A stretch of DNA of 19,497 bases. It comes from Porticoccaceae bacterium UBA2002. Lineage in GTDB: Bacteria; Pseudomonadota; Gammaproteobacteria; Pseudomonadales; Porticoccaceae. Both the position numbers and the translations under genes were made by a program. The notes beneath the pieces are model-generated. The model had not been told where the DNA came from, searched no databases, and was given only the letters and a program-made list of their open reading frames with translations. This document shows, one piece after another, positions 1 through 6,606 of the stretch; the stretch's first letter is position 1, and the number at the start of each line of letters is the position of its first letter. The stretch covers positions 1,448 through 20,944 of the forward strand of contig DDCQ01000024.1 of the NCBI GenBank assembly GCA_002334915.1. Direction: 5' to 3'.

Positions 1-1305
1 AAGGTTCCCAGATTTACCATCTATCCAAAATCCCATTATGTAACCCCCAGGGATAAGGTGTTGGAAGCCGCGGATAAGATTCAGGAAGAACTGGTTATCC
101 GCCTGGATCAGCTGCGTTCAGTCGATAAGCTGGTCGAAGCTCAGCGGCTGGGAGAGCGGGTGCGCTACGACACCGAAATGATGCGCGAGCTTGGGTACTG
201 CAATGGTATCGAGAATTACTCTCGTTACCTTTCTGGCCGACTGCCCGGCGAGCCACCGCCTACCTTATTTGATTATCTGCCAGATAACGCTCTGATGATT
301 ATTGATGAATCCCATGTCTCCGTGCCGCAGCTGGGCGCCATGTACAAAGGTGATCGCTCGCGCAAAGAGACCCTGGTGGAATATGGCTTTAGACTGCCGT
401 CGGCACTGGATAACCGTCCACTGCGCTTCGATGAGTGGGAGGGCGTTGCGCCACAGATGATTTTTGTGTCTGCAACCCCCAGTCGCTATGAAGAGGCCAA
501 TGCCGGGCAGATTGTCGAGCAGGTAGTGCGCCCCACCGGTTTACTTGACCCTGTAATTGAACTGCGGCCGGCACTCACCCAGGTGGATGATGTGCTGTCG
601 GAAATTCGCACCAGAGCGGCACAAAATGAACGTATCCTGATTACCGTGCTAACTAAGCGCATGGCTGAGGATTTAACCGAATATCTAGATGAACATGGCG
701 TCCGAGTGCGCTATTTACATTCTGATATAGACACCGTAGAGCGGGTAGAGATTATTCGCGATCTGCGTCTGGGCGAGTTTGATGTACTGGTGGGTATCAA
801 TCTGCTGCGTGAGGGTCTGGATATGCCAGAGGTTTCTCTGGTTGCCATTTTCGATGCGGATAAAGAGGGCTTTCTACGCTCAGATACCTCATTGATTCAA
901 ACGATTGGCCGTGCCGCACGTCATCTCGAGGGCAAGGCTATTCTCTATGCGGATAAGGTCACCGGTTCCATGCAGCGTGCCATGGAGGAGACCAAACGCC
1001 GCCGCGAGATGCAGATGGAGTTCAATGCTCAGCATGGCATCACCCCAAAAAGTATTATTAAAGGTGTTGCCGATATTATGGAAGGCGCCTATGCGGCGAC
1101 CGGTAAGAATAAACGCGACCGCAAAGTGGCTGAAGCTGATGCCGCCTATAATCTGGATGCTTTTGATAGTATTAAAGATATTGCCAAAGAGATTAATCGC
1201 CTCGAAGAAAAAATGCATTTGCATGCGCGCAATCTGGAATTTGAGGAGGCCGCTCAGACCCGCGATCAGCTAGTTAAGCTGCGTGACAAGAGTCTGGCGT
1301 CTTAA
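1..1305 (+). CDS. uvrB: Excinuclease ABC subunit B (UvrB), 5'-truncated by window edge
   Basis: UvrB is the DNA-damage-verifying helicase-like subunit of the UvrABC nucleotide excision repair complex in the cytoplasm. The reading frame is already open at base 1 (beginning [16 protein letters not shown]), so the window holds the last 434 codons of a protein that is about 670 residues in relatives; the Walker A region lies outside. Visible are the [10 protein letters not shown] and [10 protein letters not shown] stretches, the DESH box (Walker B type), [10 protein letters not shown], the helicase motifs around [36 protein letters not shown], the QTIGRAARH motif VI, and a C-terminal UVR domain ([18 protein letters not shown]) that contacts UvrC. 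Similarity to E. coli UvrB is high throughout and the stop is intact. The next gene is 512 bases away, so it ends its transcription unit or stands alone. The identification is secure. Confidence 0.98.
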   Translation, partial: KVPRFTIYPKSHYVTPRDKVLEAADKIQEELVIRLDQLRSVDKLVEAQRLGERVRYDTEMMRELGYCNGIENYSRYLSGRLPGEPPPTLFDYLPDNALMIIDESHVSVPQLGAMYKGDRSRKETLVEYGFRLPSALDNRPLRFDEWEGVAPQMIFVSATPSRYEEANAGQIVEQVVRPTGLLDPVIELRPALTQVDDVLSEIRTRAAQNERILITVLTKRMAEDLTEYLDEHGVRVRYLHSDIDTVERVEIIRDLRLGEFDVLVGINLLREGLDMPEVSLVAIFDADKEGFLRSDTSLIQTIGRAARHLEGKAILYADKVTGSMQRAMEETKRRREMQMEFNAQHGITPKSIIKGVADIMEGAYAATGKNKRDRKVAEADAAYNLDAFDSIKDIAKEINRLEEKMHLHARNLEFEEAAQTRDQLVKLRDKSLAS

Positions 1306-1327
1306 GCCTGTACTCTAGTCTATGCAT

Positions 1328-1345
1328 CTAGTACTTAAGTACTAG
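1328..1345. repeat. 18-bp perfect palindrome downstream of uvrB
   Basis: CTAGTACTTAAGTACTAG is its own reverse complement and lies 23 bases after the uvrB stop. As RNA it could fold as a 7-bp stem with a TTAA loop. It has no following T-tract, so it is not a standard intrinsic terminator. It could be a protein-binding site or a weak 3'-end stabilising hairpin. Confidence 0.5.
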
Positions 1346-1428
1346 CCGTTCAGAGCTATTTAAAAGTGAGTAATCTAGGTCTATTATTAAATCGTGTTAG
1401 GGATAAACACCAGTAGGAAGGCAGCATT

Positions 1429-1491
1429 ATGGATGATGCGTTAATAGGGACAGTAAATACCAGCACTGGCTGGGCCTTCCTGAAAAAATAA
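1429..1491 (+). CDS. Possible 20-residue small ORF
   Basis: An ATG at 1429 opens 20 codons (beginning MDDALIGTVN and ending GWAFLKK) before TAA. A good Shine-Dalgarno stretch, AGGAAGG at 1415-1421, stands 7 bases upstream. The bases of this binding site (AGGAAGGC, 1415-1422) are perfectly complementary to GCCTTCCT at 1474-1481 near the end of the ORF, and the pairing extends through AGC/GCT with a two-base bulge. The ribosome site could therefore be hidden in a hairpin. A diverged copy follows at 1526-1590 in which the frame is broken. I do not recognise the peptide. It may be a chance ORF, a leader peptide, or part of a small structured RNA. Confidence 0.3.
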   Translation: MDDALIGTVNTSTGWAFLKK

Positions 1492-1775
1492 TCGTTGGTT
1501 AACGTTGTGCTAAGGACCAGTGCATTATAGAAGAACAGATTAAGGATGATGGATTATTAGGGATATTAACGAGCATTATCTGAGCCTCCCTTTAATATTG
1601 CTCCCTTAAATATTGCCCCTAATCTCTATTCCCCCATAGCATTTTACCTTTGCTTTCAGCCCCAATTTTTTATCACAGCGTTCCTAGCTGGGCTATAGTT
1701 AATCTAGTGCCCCGTTAATGGCGACTTTGCGCAGTCAGCGCGTCAACCAGCTGACACAGAATCATCAAAAAGTAC

Positions 1776-1784
1776 TGTTATACT
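1776..1784 (+). promoter_or_regulatory. Extended -10 promoter for ugd
   Basis: TGT-TATACT matches the extended -10 pattern TGnTATAAT in all but one base. No good -35 lies at 17 bases; a CTGACA at 1751-1756 is 22 bases away, too far for ordinary spacing. Transcription would start near 1791 and reach the ugd ATG at 1818 after a short leader that carries AAGGAA at 1807-1812. Confidence 0.5.
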
Positions 1785-1817
1785 GCACTGGTATTGGATC
1801 AGCGATAAGGAAATGCA

Positions 1818-3161
1818 ATGCGAATTACAATTTTTGGCAGTGGCTATGTTGGCCTGGTGACCGGCGCCTGCTTTGCCAATGTGGGCAATCAGGTGGTCTG
1901 TGTAGATATAGACCAGGCTAAGGTAGACAACTTAAATAAAGGCCAGATACCCATCTATGAACCAGGTTTGGAAAACTATATTACCCAGTCGCTGACCGAT
2001 GGCTCTCTATGCTTTACCACAGATGCCGCGGCTGCAGTGGCCCATGGAGAGATGATCTTTATTGCCGTGGGCACGCCCCCGGAAGAGGACGGCTCGGCAG
2101 ATCTACAGTATGTGCTGCAGGTGGCCGATACCATTGGCCAGCATATGGACGACTTCAAGGTGGTAGTGAATAAATCCACTGTTCCCGTTGGCACAGCAGA
2201 TAAAGTAAGCGCAAGATTACAGCAAGTATTGGATAGTCGCGGAGTCGATCCTGGTTTTGGCGTGGCCTCCAACCCGGAATTCCTCAAAGAGGGCGCGGCC
2301 ATAGCCGACTTTACCCGCCCAGACCGCATTGTGGTAGGCACAGATAGCCCGAAGGTAGAAGCCACGATGCAAGAGCTCTACGCGCCCTATAATCGCCAGC
2401 GCGACAAGCTGATCTTTATGGATTTGCGCTCTGCCGAGTTGACCAAATATGCCGCCAACTCCTTATTGGCCACCAAAATCAGCTTTATTAATGAAATTGC
2501 CAATATTGCCGATCTGGTGGGCGCAGATATAGAGCAGGTGCGGGTGGGCATAGGCTCAGACCCGCGCATTGGCTATAGCTTTATCTATCCCGGTTGTGGA
2601 TTTGGTGGTTCCTGTTTCCCCAAAGATCTGCGGGCCATGGAGGCAACCGCCGTTAGTGCCGGTTATCAGCCTAAGTTGCTCAGTGCCGTTAGCGCGGTCA
2701 ATGATCAGCAGAAATCTCTGCTATTTAAAAAGATTCACCGTTATTTTGACGGCCAATTAGAAGGGCTGACTATCGCCCTCTGGGGGCTCGCTTTTAAGCC
2801 GGATACCGACGATATGCGCGAGGCGCCCAGCAGAGATTTAATGGAAGCCCTTTGGCAGCAGGGAGCCAAGGTTCAGGCCTTTGACCCTCATGCTATGGAG
2901 GCGACCCAGGAAATCTATGGTGTGCGCGACGATCTGCTACTCTGCGGGACCAAGGAAGCGGCTCTGCAGGGAGCAGATATACTGGTGATCTGCACCGAGT
3001 GGAAGCCTTTCTGGTCGCCAGATTTTGCCCATATCAAGCAGACCCTAAAGCAACCGGTTATCTTTGATGGGCGCAATCTCTATGACCCAGCGCGCCTGCA
3101 AGAGCAAGGTATTCAGTACTTCGGCATGGGCCGCAGTAACCGTATTTATTGCGTAAGCTAG
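1818..3161 (+). CDS. ugd: UDP-glucose 6-dehydrogenase
   Basis: Ugd oxidises UDP-glucose twice with NAD+ to give UDP-glucuronate, a precursor of acidic surface polysaccharides. The 447-residue length is typical. The N-terminal Rossmann fold shows GSGYVG at residues 7-12 and an acidic end of strand 2 (VDID). [12 protein letters not shown] and KSTVPVGT mark the NAD and sugar-nucleotide regions, [10 protein letters not shown] lies near residue 152, and the catalytic cysteine is in [10 protein letters not shown] (Cys266). The C-terminal domain has the family pattern [17 protein letters not shown]. The ATG at 1818 is preceded by AAGGAA with 5 bases of spacing, and the protein starts directly at the first strand, so the start is secure. 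GDP-mannose dehydrogenase (AlgD) is related, but the sequence fits Ugd better. The manC-type gene lies convergently downstream, which fits a role in exopolysaccharide precursor supply. Confidence 0.95.
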   Translation: MRITIFGSGYVGLVTGACFANVGNQVVCVDIDQAKVDNLNKGQIPIYEPGLENYITQSLTDGSLCFTTDAAAAVAHGEMIFIAVGTPPEEDGSADLQYVLQVADTIGQHMDDFKVVVNKSTVPVGTADKVSARLQQVLDSRGVDPGFGVASNPEFLKEGAAIADFTRPDRIVVGTDSPKVEATMQELYAPYNRQRDKLIFMDLRSAELTKYAANSLLATKISFINEIANIADLVGADIEQVRVGIGSDPRIGYSFIYPGCGFGGSCFPKDLRAMEATAVSAGYQPKLLSAVSAVNDQQKSLLFKKIHRYFDGQLEGLTIALWGLAFKPDTDDMREAPSRDLMEALWQQGAKVQAFDPHAMEATQEIYGVRDDLLLCGTKEAALQGADILVICTEWKPFWSPDFAHIKQTLKQPVIFDGRNLYDPARLQEQGIQYFGMGRSNRIYCVS

Positions 3162-3183
3162 AGTTTAAACTGCCTGTGGCGGG

Positions 3184-3206
3184 CGCCCTGTGGGCAGGCC
3201 AGGGCG
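3184..3206. terminator. GC-rich hairpin between convergent ugd and manC
   Basis: CGCCCTG (3184-3190) and CAGGGCG (3200-3206) form a perfect 7-bp stem around a 9-base loop in the 68-base gap between the two convergent stop codons. There is no T-tract on either strand, so it is at best an unusual bidirectional terminator or a stabilising hairpin. Confidence 0.3.
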
Positions 3207-3229
3207 TCTAGGCTCGGCCATAGCGGTCT

Positions 3230-4612
3230 TCAGCGCACAATATCATCCTCGCCGAGATAGCTTCCGGTCTGTATCTCAGTAAGCTCAATGGGAATTTTGC
3301 CGGGGTTTTCCAGGCTATGCACCGCGCCTATGGGTATATACACCGACTCATTTTCACTTACCAGACTGTCAACGCCATCAATGGTCACCTTAGCGGTGCC
3401 TTTCACCACCACCACCCAGTACTCAGCGCGGTGATGGTGCATCTGCAATGATAGTTTGGCCAGTGGTTTGACGGTGATGCGTTTAACCTGAAAGCGCTCA
3501 TCGCTATCCATAGCATCATATTTCCCCCAGGGTCGAAAAACCTCGCGATGCTGCTGAGTCTCTGGGCGCTGCTGATTATCCAGCTCCTTCACAATCAGCT
3601 TGATATCCTCCACCCGGTCTTTATGGGCCACTAGCAGGGCATCTTTGGTGTCCACAATCACCAGATTATCTATACCCAACAGCCCCACTAATTTGTGTTG
3701 AGCATGGATATAGTTATTACTGCTATCTCTGCACAGCACATCCCCAGTCTCCGCATTGCCAGCCACAGTCTTGGGCAGCTGCTCCAGCAATGAGCGCCAG
3801 CTGCCAAGGTCATTCCAGTCAGGGTCAATGGGGGTGACTCTGGCCTTGTCAGTCTGCTCCATCACCGCATAATCAATAGATTCGTCGGGGCAATTTTCAA
3901 AACTGACGCAGTCAGGGCGAACAAAATCACCATCAGTGCTGCGGTTATCCCAGGCCGAGACACAGGCAGAGAAAATATCTGGCCTAAAATGCTCTAACTC
4001 ACTTAAATAGACACCGCTGGAACAGAGAAAAATACCGCTGTTCCACAGGTACTCTCCGCTAGCCACATATTGCTCTGCAGCCTCAGTGCAGGGCTTTTCA
4101 ATAAACTGGTCAATAGGGTGGAGGCTTGCATGTCCTTCCGCCATCTTGATATAACCGTAGCCTGTGGCCGGCTCACGGGGATGTATACCAAAGGTAATCA
4201 AAGCGCCGGCCTGCGCAGCAGCCTGCGAATGTACAACCGCCTCGCAGAATAGCTCTGGCACCCCCATAAAATGGTCAGCGGGTAAAATAAGCAGATGATT
4301 TTGAGGATTATTTTCATTAGCTAGCAGGGTGGCCAGACAGATTGCCAGCGCTGTATTGCGAGCCCAGGGCTCCAAAATAATGCCGCCATGGTCAACCTTG
4401 AGCGCGCGCAGCTGTTCGATCGCAATAAATCGATGCTCTTCGTTACAGACCACAATAGGGGCTAAGCAATCTAGGCCAGACAGCCGCTCAACGGTTATGT
4501 GTAGCATGGTTTTATCGCTGGTAAGGGGCAAAAACTGTTTAGGGTAGAGCTTTCTCGACAGGGGCCATAGCCGAGTACCAGAGCCACCGGCGATGATTAC
4601 GGGTTGGAGCAT
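3230..4612 (-). CDS. manC: Mannose-1-phosphate guanylyltransferase / mannose-6-phosphate isomerase (bifunctional)
   Basis: This enzyme makes GDP-mannose from GTP and mannose-1-phosphate, and in two-domain members also isomerises fructose-6-phosphate to mannose-6-phosphate. The 460-residue length matches the two-domain AlgA/ManC/CpsB family. The N-terminal nucleotidyltransferase begins with AGGSGTRLWPLSRKLYPKQF (residues 8-27). PADH at 111-114 and the FIEKP motif near 170-174 are also present. The C-terminal type II isomerase cupin covers about 350-450, with RPWGKYD, QMHHHRAEYW and a later GAVHSLENPG supplying likely metal ligands. On the minus strand the ATG at 4612 follows AAGAGGT with 8 bases of spacing. 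It lies 71 bases downstream of the stop of the 46-residue ORF on the same strand, so readthrough from that Fur-controlled promoter is possible. AlgA is an equivalent name; the choice of symbol is convention. Confidence 0.94.
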   Translation of the reverse strand: MLQPVIIAGGSGTRLWPLSRKLYPKQFLPLTSDKTMLHITVERLSGLDCLAPIVVCNEEHRFIAIEQLRALKVDHGGIILEPWARNTALAICLATLLANENNPQNHLLILPADHFMGVPELFCEAVVHSQAAAQAGALITFGIHPREPATGYGYIKMAEGHASLHPIDQFIEKPCTEAAEQYVASGEYLWNSGIFLCSSGVYLSELEHFRPDIFSACVSAWDNRSTDGDFVRPDCVSFENCPDESIDYAVMEQTDKARVTPIDPDWNDLGSWRSLLEQLPKTVAGNAETGDVLCRDSSNNYIHAQHKLVGLLGIDNLVIVDTKDALLVAHKDRVEDIKLIVKELDNQQRPETQQHREVFRPWGKYDAMDSDERFQVKRITVKPLAKLSLQMHHHRAEYWVVVVKGTAKVTIDGVDSLVSENESVYIPIGAVHSLENPGKIPIELTEIQTGSYLGEDDIVR

Positions 4613-4683
4613 CCAAGCTTACCTCTTATTATGCAGAGACATCCACTATTCACTGGCCGCGGGTTTAATCGACCAAGACTAAT

Positions 4684-4824
4684 TTAATCATAGTCCGGTT
4701 TGGTGGCTTCTGCCCGGGTACTGGCCATCTGTTTTGCCTTAGTAAATCCACAAAAGAGCAAGCCCTTAAACAACAGTTTTAACCCCAATTCCCAACTAAA
4801 TAGTGTTTCGCGCGCATTGATCAT
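4684..4824 (-). CDS. 46-residue hypothetical protein under a Fur-box promoter
   Basis: On the minus strand an ATG at 4824 opens 46 codons ending in TAA at 4684-4686. The protein begins MINARETLFSWELGLKLL and ends AEATKPDYD. The middle, LGLKLLFKGLLFCGF (about residues 13-27), is hydrophobic with a few lysines and could be a short amphipathic or membrane-associated helix; the tail is polar. GGGAG at 4833-4837 provides a ribosome binding site 8 bases from the ATG. A well-formed promoter (TTGACC, 17 bases, GATAAT) lies about 50 bases upstream, and its -10 sits inside a Fur box shared with the gene running the other way. The family is not recognised. Promoter, operator, binding site and continuous frame together make a real gene likely. 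Expression is expected when iron is scarce. Confidence 0.65.
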   Translation of the reverse strand: MINARETLFSWELGLKLLFKGLLFCGFTKAKQMASTRAEATKPDYD

Positions 4825-4865
4825 GTCGATTGCTCCCAGTGTCGCTTACGAAATACAGCATTAAT

Positions 4866-4884
4866 GTGAATGATTATCATTTAC
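4866..4884. promoter_or_regulatory. Fur box (ferric uptake regulator operator)
   Basis: The 19 bases GTGAATGATTATCATTTAC form a near-perfect inverted repeat centred on T4875 (AATGAT-T-ATCATT perfect, with one mismatch further out). They closely match the Fur consensus GATAATGATAATCATTATC. The site lies between two divergently oriented genes, 41 bases from the ATG at 4824 and 66 bases from the ATG at 4951, and overlaps promoter elements on the minus strand. Fur with iron should repress both directions. Confidence is high for the motif; the control itself is inferred. Confidence 0.8.
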
Positions 4885-4901
4885 ATTTAAGTAAAGGTCA
4901 A
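4873..4901 (-). promoter_or_regulatory. Sigma-70 promoter for the 46-residue ORF, overlapping the Fur box
   Basis: Read on the minus strand, TTGACC (4901-4896) is followed after exactly 17 bases by GATAAT (4878-4873); each element matches consensus in 5 of 6 positions. The -10 is inside the Fur box core. Transcription would start near 4866, about 40 bases before the ATG at 4824. Confidence 0.65.
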
Positions 4902-4908
4902 CTAGACT
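4881..4908 (+). promoter_or_regulatory. Weak promoter candidate for the 160-residue gene
   Basis: TTACAT (4881-4886) and TAGACT (4903-4908) are 16 bases apart on the plus strand. The -35 overlaps the right edge of the Fur box, so Fur binding would block it. The match is moderate, and another start point is possible. Confidence 0.35.
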
Positions 4909-4950
4909 TGTCGCAAGATTGGCTAATCAGAGTTCTAAGGAATGTAAATC

Positions 4951-5433
4951 ATGAAACTGCAATTCTTATGTGCCAACCACAGGTCACAGCTTGAAAACAA
5001 TGTCACCAAGGCCATTCAATTTTGGCAGAGCGAATTTGATACAGGACAATTCTATCTTGATCCTATGCTCTGGCATGACGCAGTTCCCCACCTGGGTTGT
5101 GCCTTTGAGACAGCAGAAATATTACTCAGCAATAAAATGATTGAGTCAGAAGTGGCCTGCCAATGGTTTAGCCAATCATCAATATTGCTAGCCAGCACAT
5201 TTAATAATCTCAGGTATAGCTCAGAGGCGGAAGAGATTAATTGGATGGCTATCAACAGATTAGAAAAAGAGCTGGCCCAGAATGGCTATAAAAACCAGTG
5301 GATAAAAAGCTATCTGCAGGAGCAATATCTGAATCTGGATAAACTGTTAACTAGCACAGAAGGTTCTAGTCAGTCCCCGGCTAAACTAGAGGCGCTGGGA
5401 CTAATACACTGGGTAGTCGTTAATCAACCCTGA
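4951..5433 (+). CDS. 160-residue hypothetical protein, Fur-box associated
   Basis: A soluble protein with no signal peptide or membrane segment, probably mostly alpha-helical. Its first half carries LWHDAVPHLGCAFETAEILL (about residues 40-60), followed by WFSQSSILLASTFNNL and INWMAINRLEKELAQNG. The alternation of aromatic, small and leucine positions resembles helical-repeat (TPR-like) packing, although no standard TPR motif is clear. The ATG at 4951 follows AAGGAA (4937-4942) with 8 bases of spacing, which decides the start. The Fur box 66 bases upstream points to expression under iron limitation. The gene stands between the divergent 46-residue ORF and tRNA-Val. I do not recognise the family. 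Proteins of this size beside Fur boxes are sometimes regulatory or maturation partners of iron systems, but nothing in the sequence proves that. Confidence 0.8.
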   Translation: MKLQFLCANHRSQLENNVTKAIQFWQSEFDTGQFYLDPMLWHDAVPHLGCAFETAEILLSNKMIESEVACQWFSQSSILLASTFNNLRYSSEAEEINWMAINRLEKELAQNGYKNQWIKSYLQEQYLNLDKLLTSTEGSSQSPAKLEALGLIHWVVVNQP

Positions 5434-5487
5434 GTATTGACTAATAAGGCGAATAAATTCTATTTAACCCGACTGCAATACTGTTGT

Positions 5488-5564
5488 TCCCAAGGGTAGC
5501 GAAGTGTAGAATGCCCATCCTGCTACAAAGACTCCCAAGGGTTGAAACAGCGAAGCTGTTTCAA
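5488..5564. repeat. Direct and inverted repeats upstream of tRNA-Val
   Basis: TCCCAAGGGT occurs at 5488-5497 and again at 5533-5542, and each copy is followed closely by AGCGAAG (5498-5504 and 5549-5555). In the second copy the AGCGAAG lies in a perfect 10-bp inverted repeat with a GAA loop, TTGAAACAGC-GAA-GCTGTTTCAA (5542-5564). No T-tract follows. It could be a repeat-element relic or a transcript-ending hairpin of the upstream gene. Confidence 0.5.
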
Positions 5565-5602
5565 TCAATTCACGCTAGAGTGGATGAGAAGTAAATTGAT
5601 AT

Positions 5603-5679
5603 ACGACCGTAGCTCAGTTGGTTAGAGCACCACCTTGACATGGTGGGGGTCGGTGGTTCGAATCCACTCGGTCGTACCA
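5603..5679 (+). tRNA. tRNA-Val, anticodon GAC
   Basis: A full cloverleaf can be drawn. The acceptor stem is ACGACCG/CGGTCGT, followed by discriminator A (5676) and an encoded CCA (5677-5679). The D arm is GCTCAGTTGGTTAGAGC. The anticodon arm is CCACC-TTGACAT-GGTGG with anticodon GAC, which reads valine codons GUC and GUU. The T arm is GGTGG-TTCGAAT-CCACT. The length is 77 bases with CCA. It stands alone. Immediately downstream is a region of decayed genes, as is common beside tRNA genes used as integration sites. A minus-strand open frame that spans it is not a gene. Confidence 0.95.
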
Positions 5680-5712
5680 ATTTACCCAGCCTAAAACTAC
5701 CTTGGTCCCTGA

Positions 5713-6122
5713 GTAAATACTGACAAAGCAGATATCAGTATCAGAGCCATTCTTGAGATGCGCACTGGGCTCCAAGTGGCCGAGAACGGCGATGCCGCTA
5801 TATATACATCTGGCGGTATAGATGGCGATCAGCTTGCCTATGCATTTAATCGAACACCGGCAACGCCTCCCCCAGAACAGCCAATTTGGCCTATCAAAAT
5901 ACTGACTCCATGCTTCTCGCCGGTATTCTGGAGGAGTCAACGGGACAAAATGTTCTCGATTATGCCGATCTACAGTTATTCACTAGAATTGGCATGACTG
6001 CTGATTGGTGGGTAGACGAGCAGGGTTAAGCTATGACCTATTGCTGTATTGATGCAACAACCCGCGACTTTGCTCGGTTTGGCCTTTTGTTCCATATCCC
6101 AAAAACAGGGGATCAAGTCTAG
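5713..6122 (+). pseudogene. Broken serine hydrolase (class C beta-lactamase family) fragment
   Basis: In frame 1 the stretch after the TGA at 5710-5712 reads ADISIRAILEMRTGLQVAEN, the usual ITIRHLLxMRSGL segment that follows the catalytic SxxK of these enzymes, and continues to AYAFNRTPATPP. Around the C-run near 5865-5880 the homology moves to frame 3 and continues as NLAYQNTDSMLLAGILEEST, matching the YxN catalytic motif region. It then runs through GQNVLDYADLQLFTRIGMTADWW to an in-frame TAA at 6027-6029, after which AMTYCCIDATTRDFARFGLL resumes. The N-terminus with SxxK and the C-terminal third are missing. One frameshift, one stop and two truncated ends mark a dead gene. Relatives act on beta-lactams, short peptides, amides or esters; the original substrate cannot be told. 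Confidence 0.8.
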
Positions 6123-6439
6123 AGCATGCAATTGTGAGCAGTTATCTGGAGCATTTTATCCTTGGTGACGAAAACCTAACCATCAATCAGGTCAGTCATT
6201 AAATAGATCAGTACAAATTTACTCATATCAATGGAGAGTTACGAGAGGATAAAGTTTTTGTGTTTGATCGATACTATGAGGCACAAGACTTTATCGAGGC
6301 TAGGTTTAATTTGAAAATGGATCGTGCTAAGCGGCTCTGGAAAACTGAATATACAGGTGAAAAGTTATCCATTGAGGCCAAGCACCACTTTGAATCAATT
6401 TATCACCAATCCATCGAGCTCTATCATCGATTTGTTTGA
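6122..6439 (+). pseudogene. Broken sulfotransferase-like C-terminal fragment
   Basis: Frame 2 is open from 6122 to the TGA at 6437-6439 except for TAA at 6200-6202. It reads EHAIVSSYLEHFILGDENLT before that stop and IDQYKFTHINGELREDKVFV after it, ending LSIEAKHHFESIYHQSIELY and a few more residues. The QYKF...NGELREDKVFVFD segment and the final helix resemble the C-terminal part of PAPS-dependent sulfotransferases that modify carbohydrates. Just upstream, in frame 3 at about 6092-6110, the bases encode FHIPKTG, like the 5'-phosphosulfate loop that opens such enzymes, which could mean an internally deleted sulfotransferase. No start codon or complete domain is present. The assignment is by pattern only. 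Confidence 0.5.
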
Positions 6440-6606
6440 AAACTTAACGGTTGGCAGGGCAGCATGGCTTGTGTAAGATTTTCAAGTGAAGTTAAAAGCA
6501 GGGACCTCAAAGGGGTCTAAACTGTGTCGCCTTCTAAACCAATTTACTGGGTGGCACTAGCATACCCATTGTGCCTACAAGCAAAGAGTGTCTGGAGACC
6601 CACAGA
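6440..6606. other. Spacer after the decayed genes
   Basis: No recognisable coding homology. It contains the second ACCAATTTAC repeat (6538-6547) and the ribosome binding site of the following gene (GGAG, 6594-6597). An upstream GTG at 6571 could extend that gene by 12 residues but has no good binding site. Confidence 0.5.

Larger units (their letters stand above)
1306..1817. other. Gene-poor spacer between uvrB and ugd
   Basis: These 512 bases contain no recognised protein. Visible structures are an 18-bp perfect palindrome at 1328-1345, a possible 20-codon ORF at 1429-1491 with its own ribosome binding site, a diverged second copy of that segment at about 1526-1590, and the ugd promoter region at the right end. 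A short open frame at 1718-1921 runs into ugd in another frame and is a shadow. No T-tract terminator follows uvrB. Confidence 0.7.
5676..6547. repeat. 10-bp direct repeat bracketing the decayed region (possible att remnant)
   Basis: ACCAATTTAC occurs at 5676-5685, overlapping the discriminator base and CCA end of tRNA-Val, and again at 6538-6547, just after the two gene remnants. Direct repeats of a tRNA 3' end at both borders of inserted DNA are typical of integrative elements. This copy is short, shares only four bases with the tRNA, and no integrase is visible, so it may be coincidence. Confidence 0.3.

Noticed and set aside
889..1224. Minus-strand 111-residue open frame inside uvrB, and a plus-strand one at 905-1273
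   Set aside because: Both lie wholly inside the strongly conserved uvrB frame, with compositions expected of shadows.
5614..5940. 108-residue open frame on the minus strand over tRNA-Val
   Set aside because: It runs antisense through the tRNA and the hydrolase remnant, and contains a peptide typical of tRNA-antisense translations (WYDRVDSNHRPP). It is a well-known annotation artefact.
5758..5997. 79-residue open frame on the plus strand
   Set aside because: Its first half is the true hydrolase frame, but after the shift near 5870 it reads the wrong frame. It is part of the pseudogene, not an intact gene.
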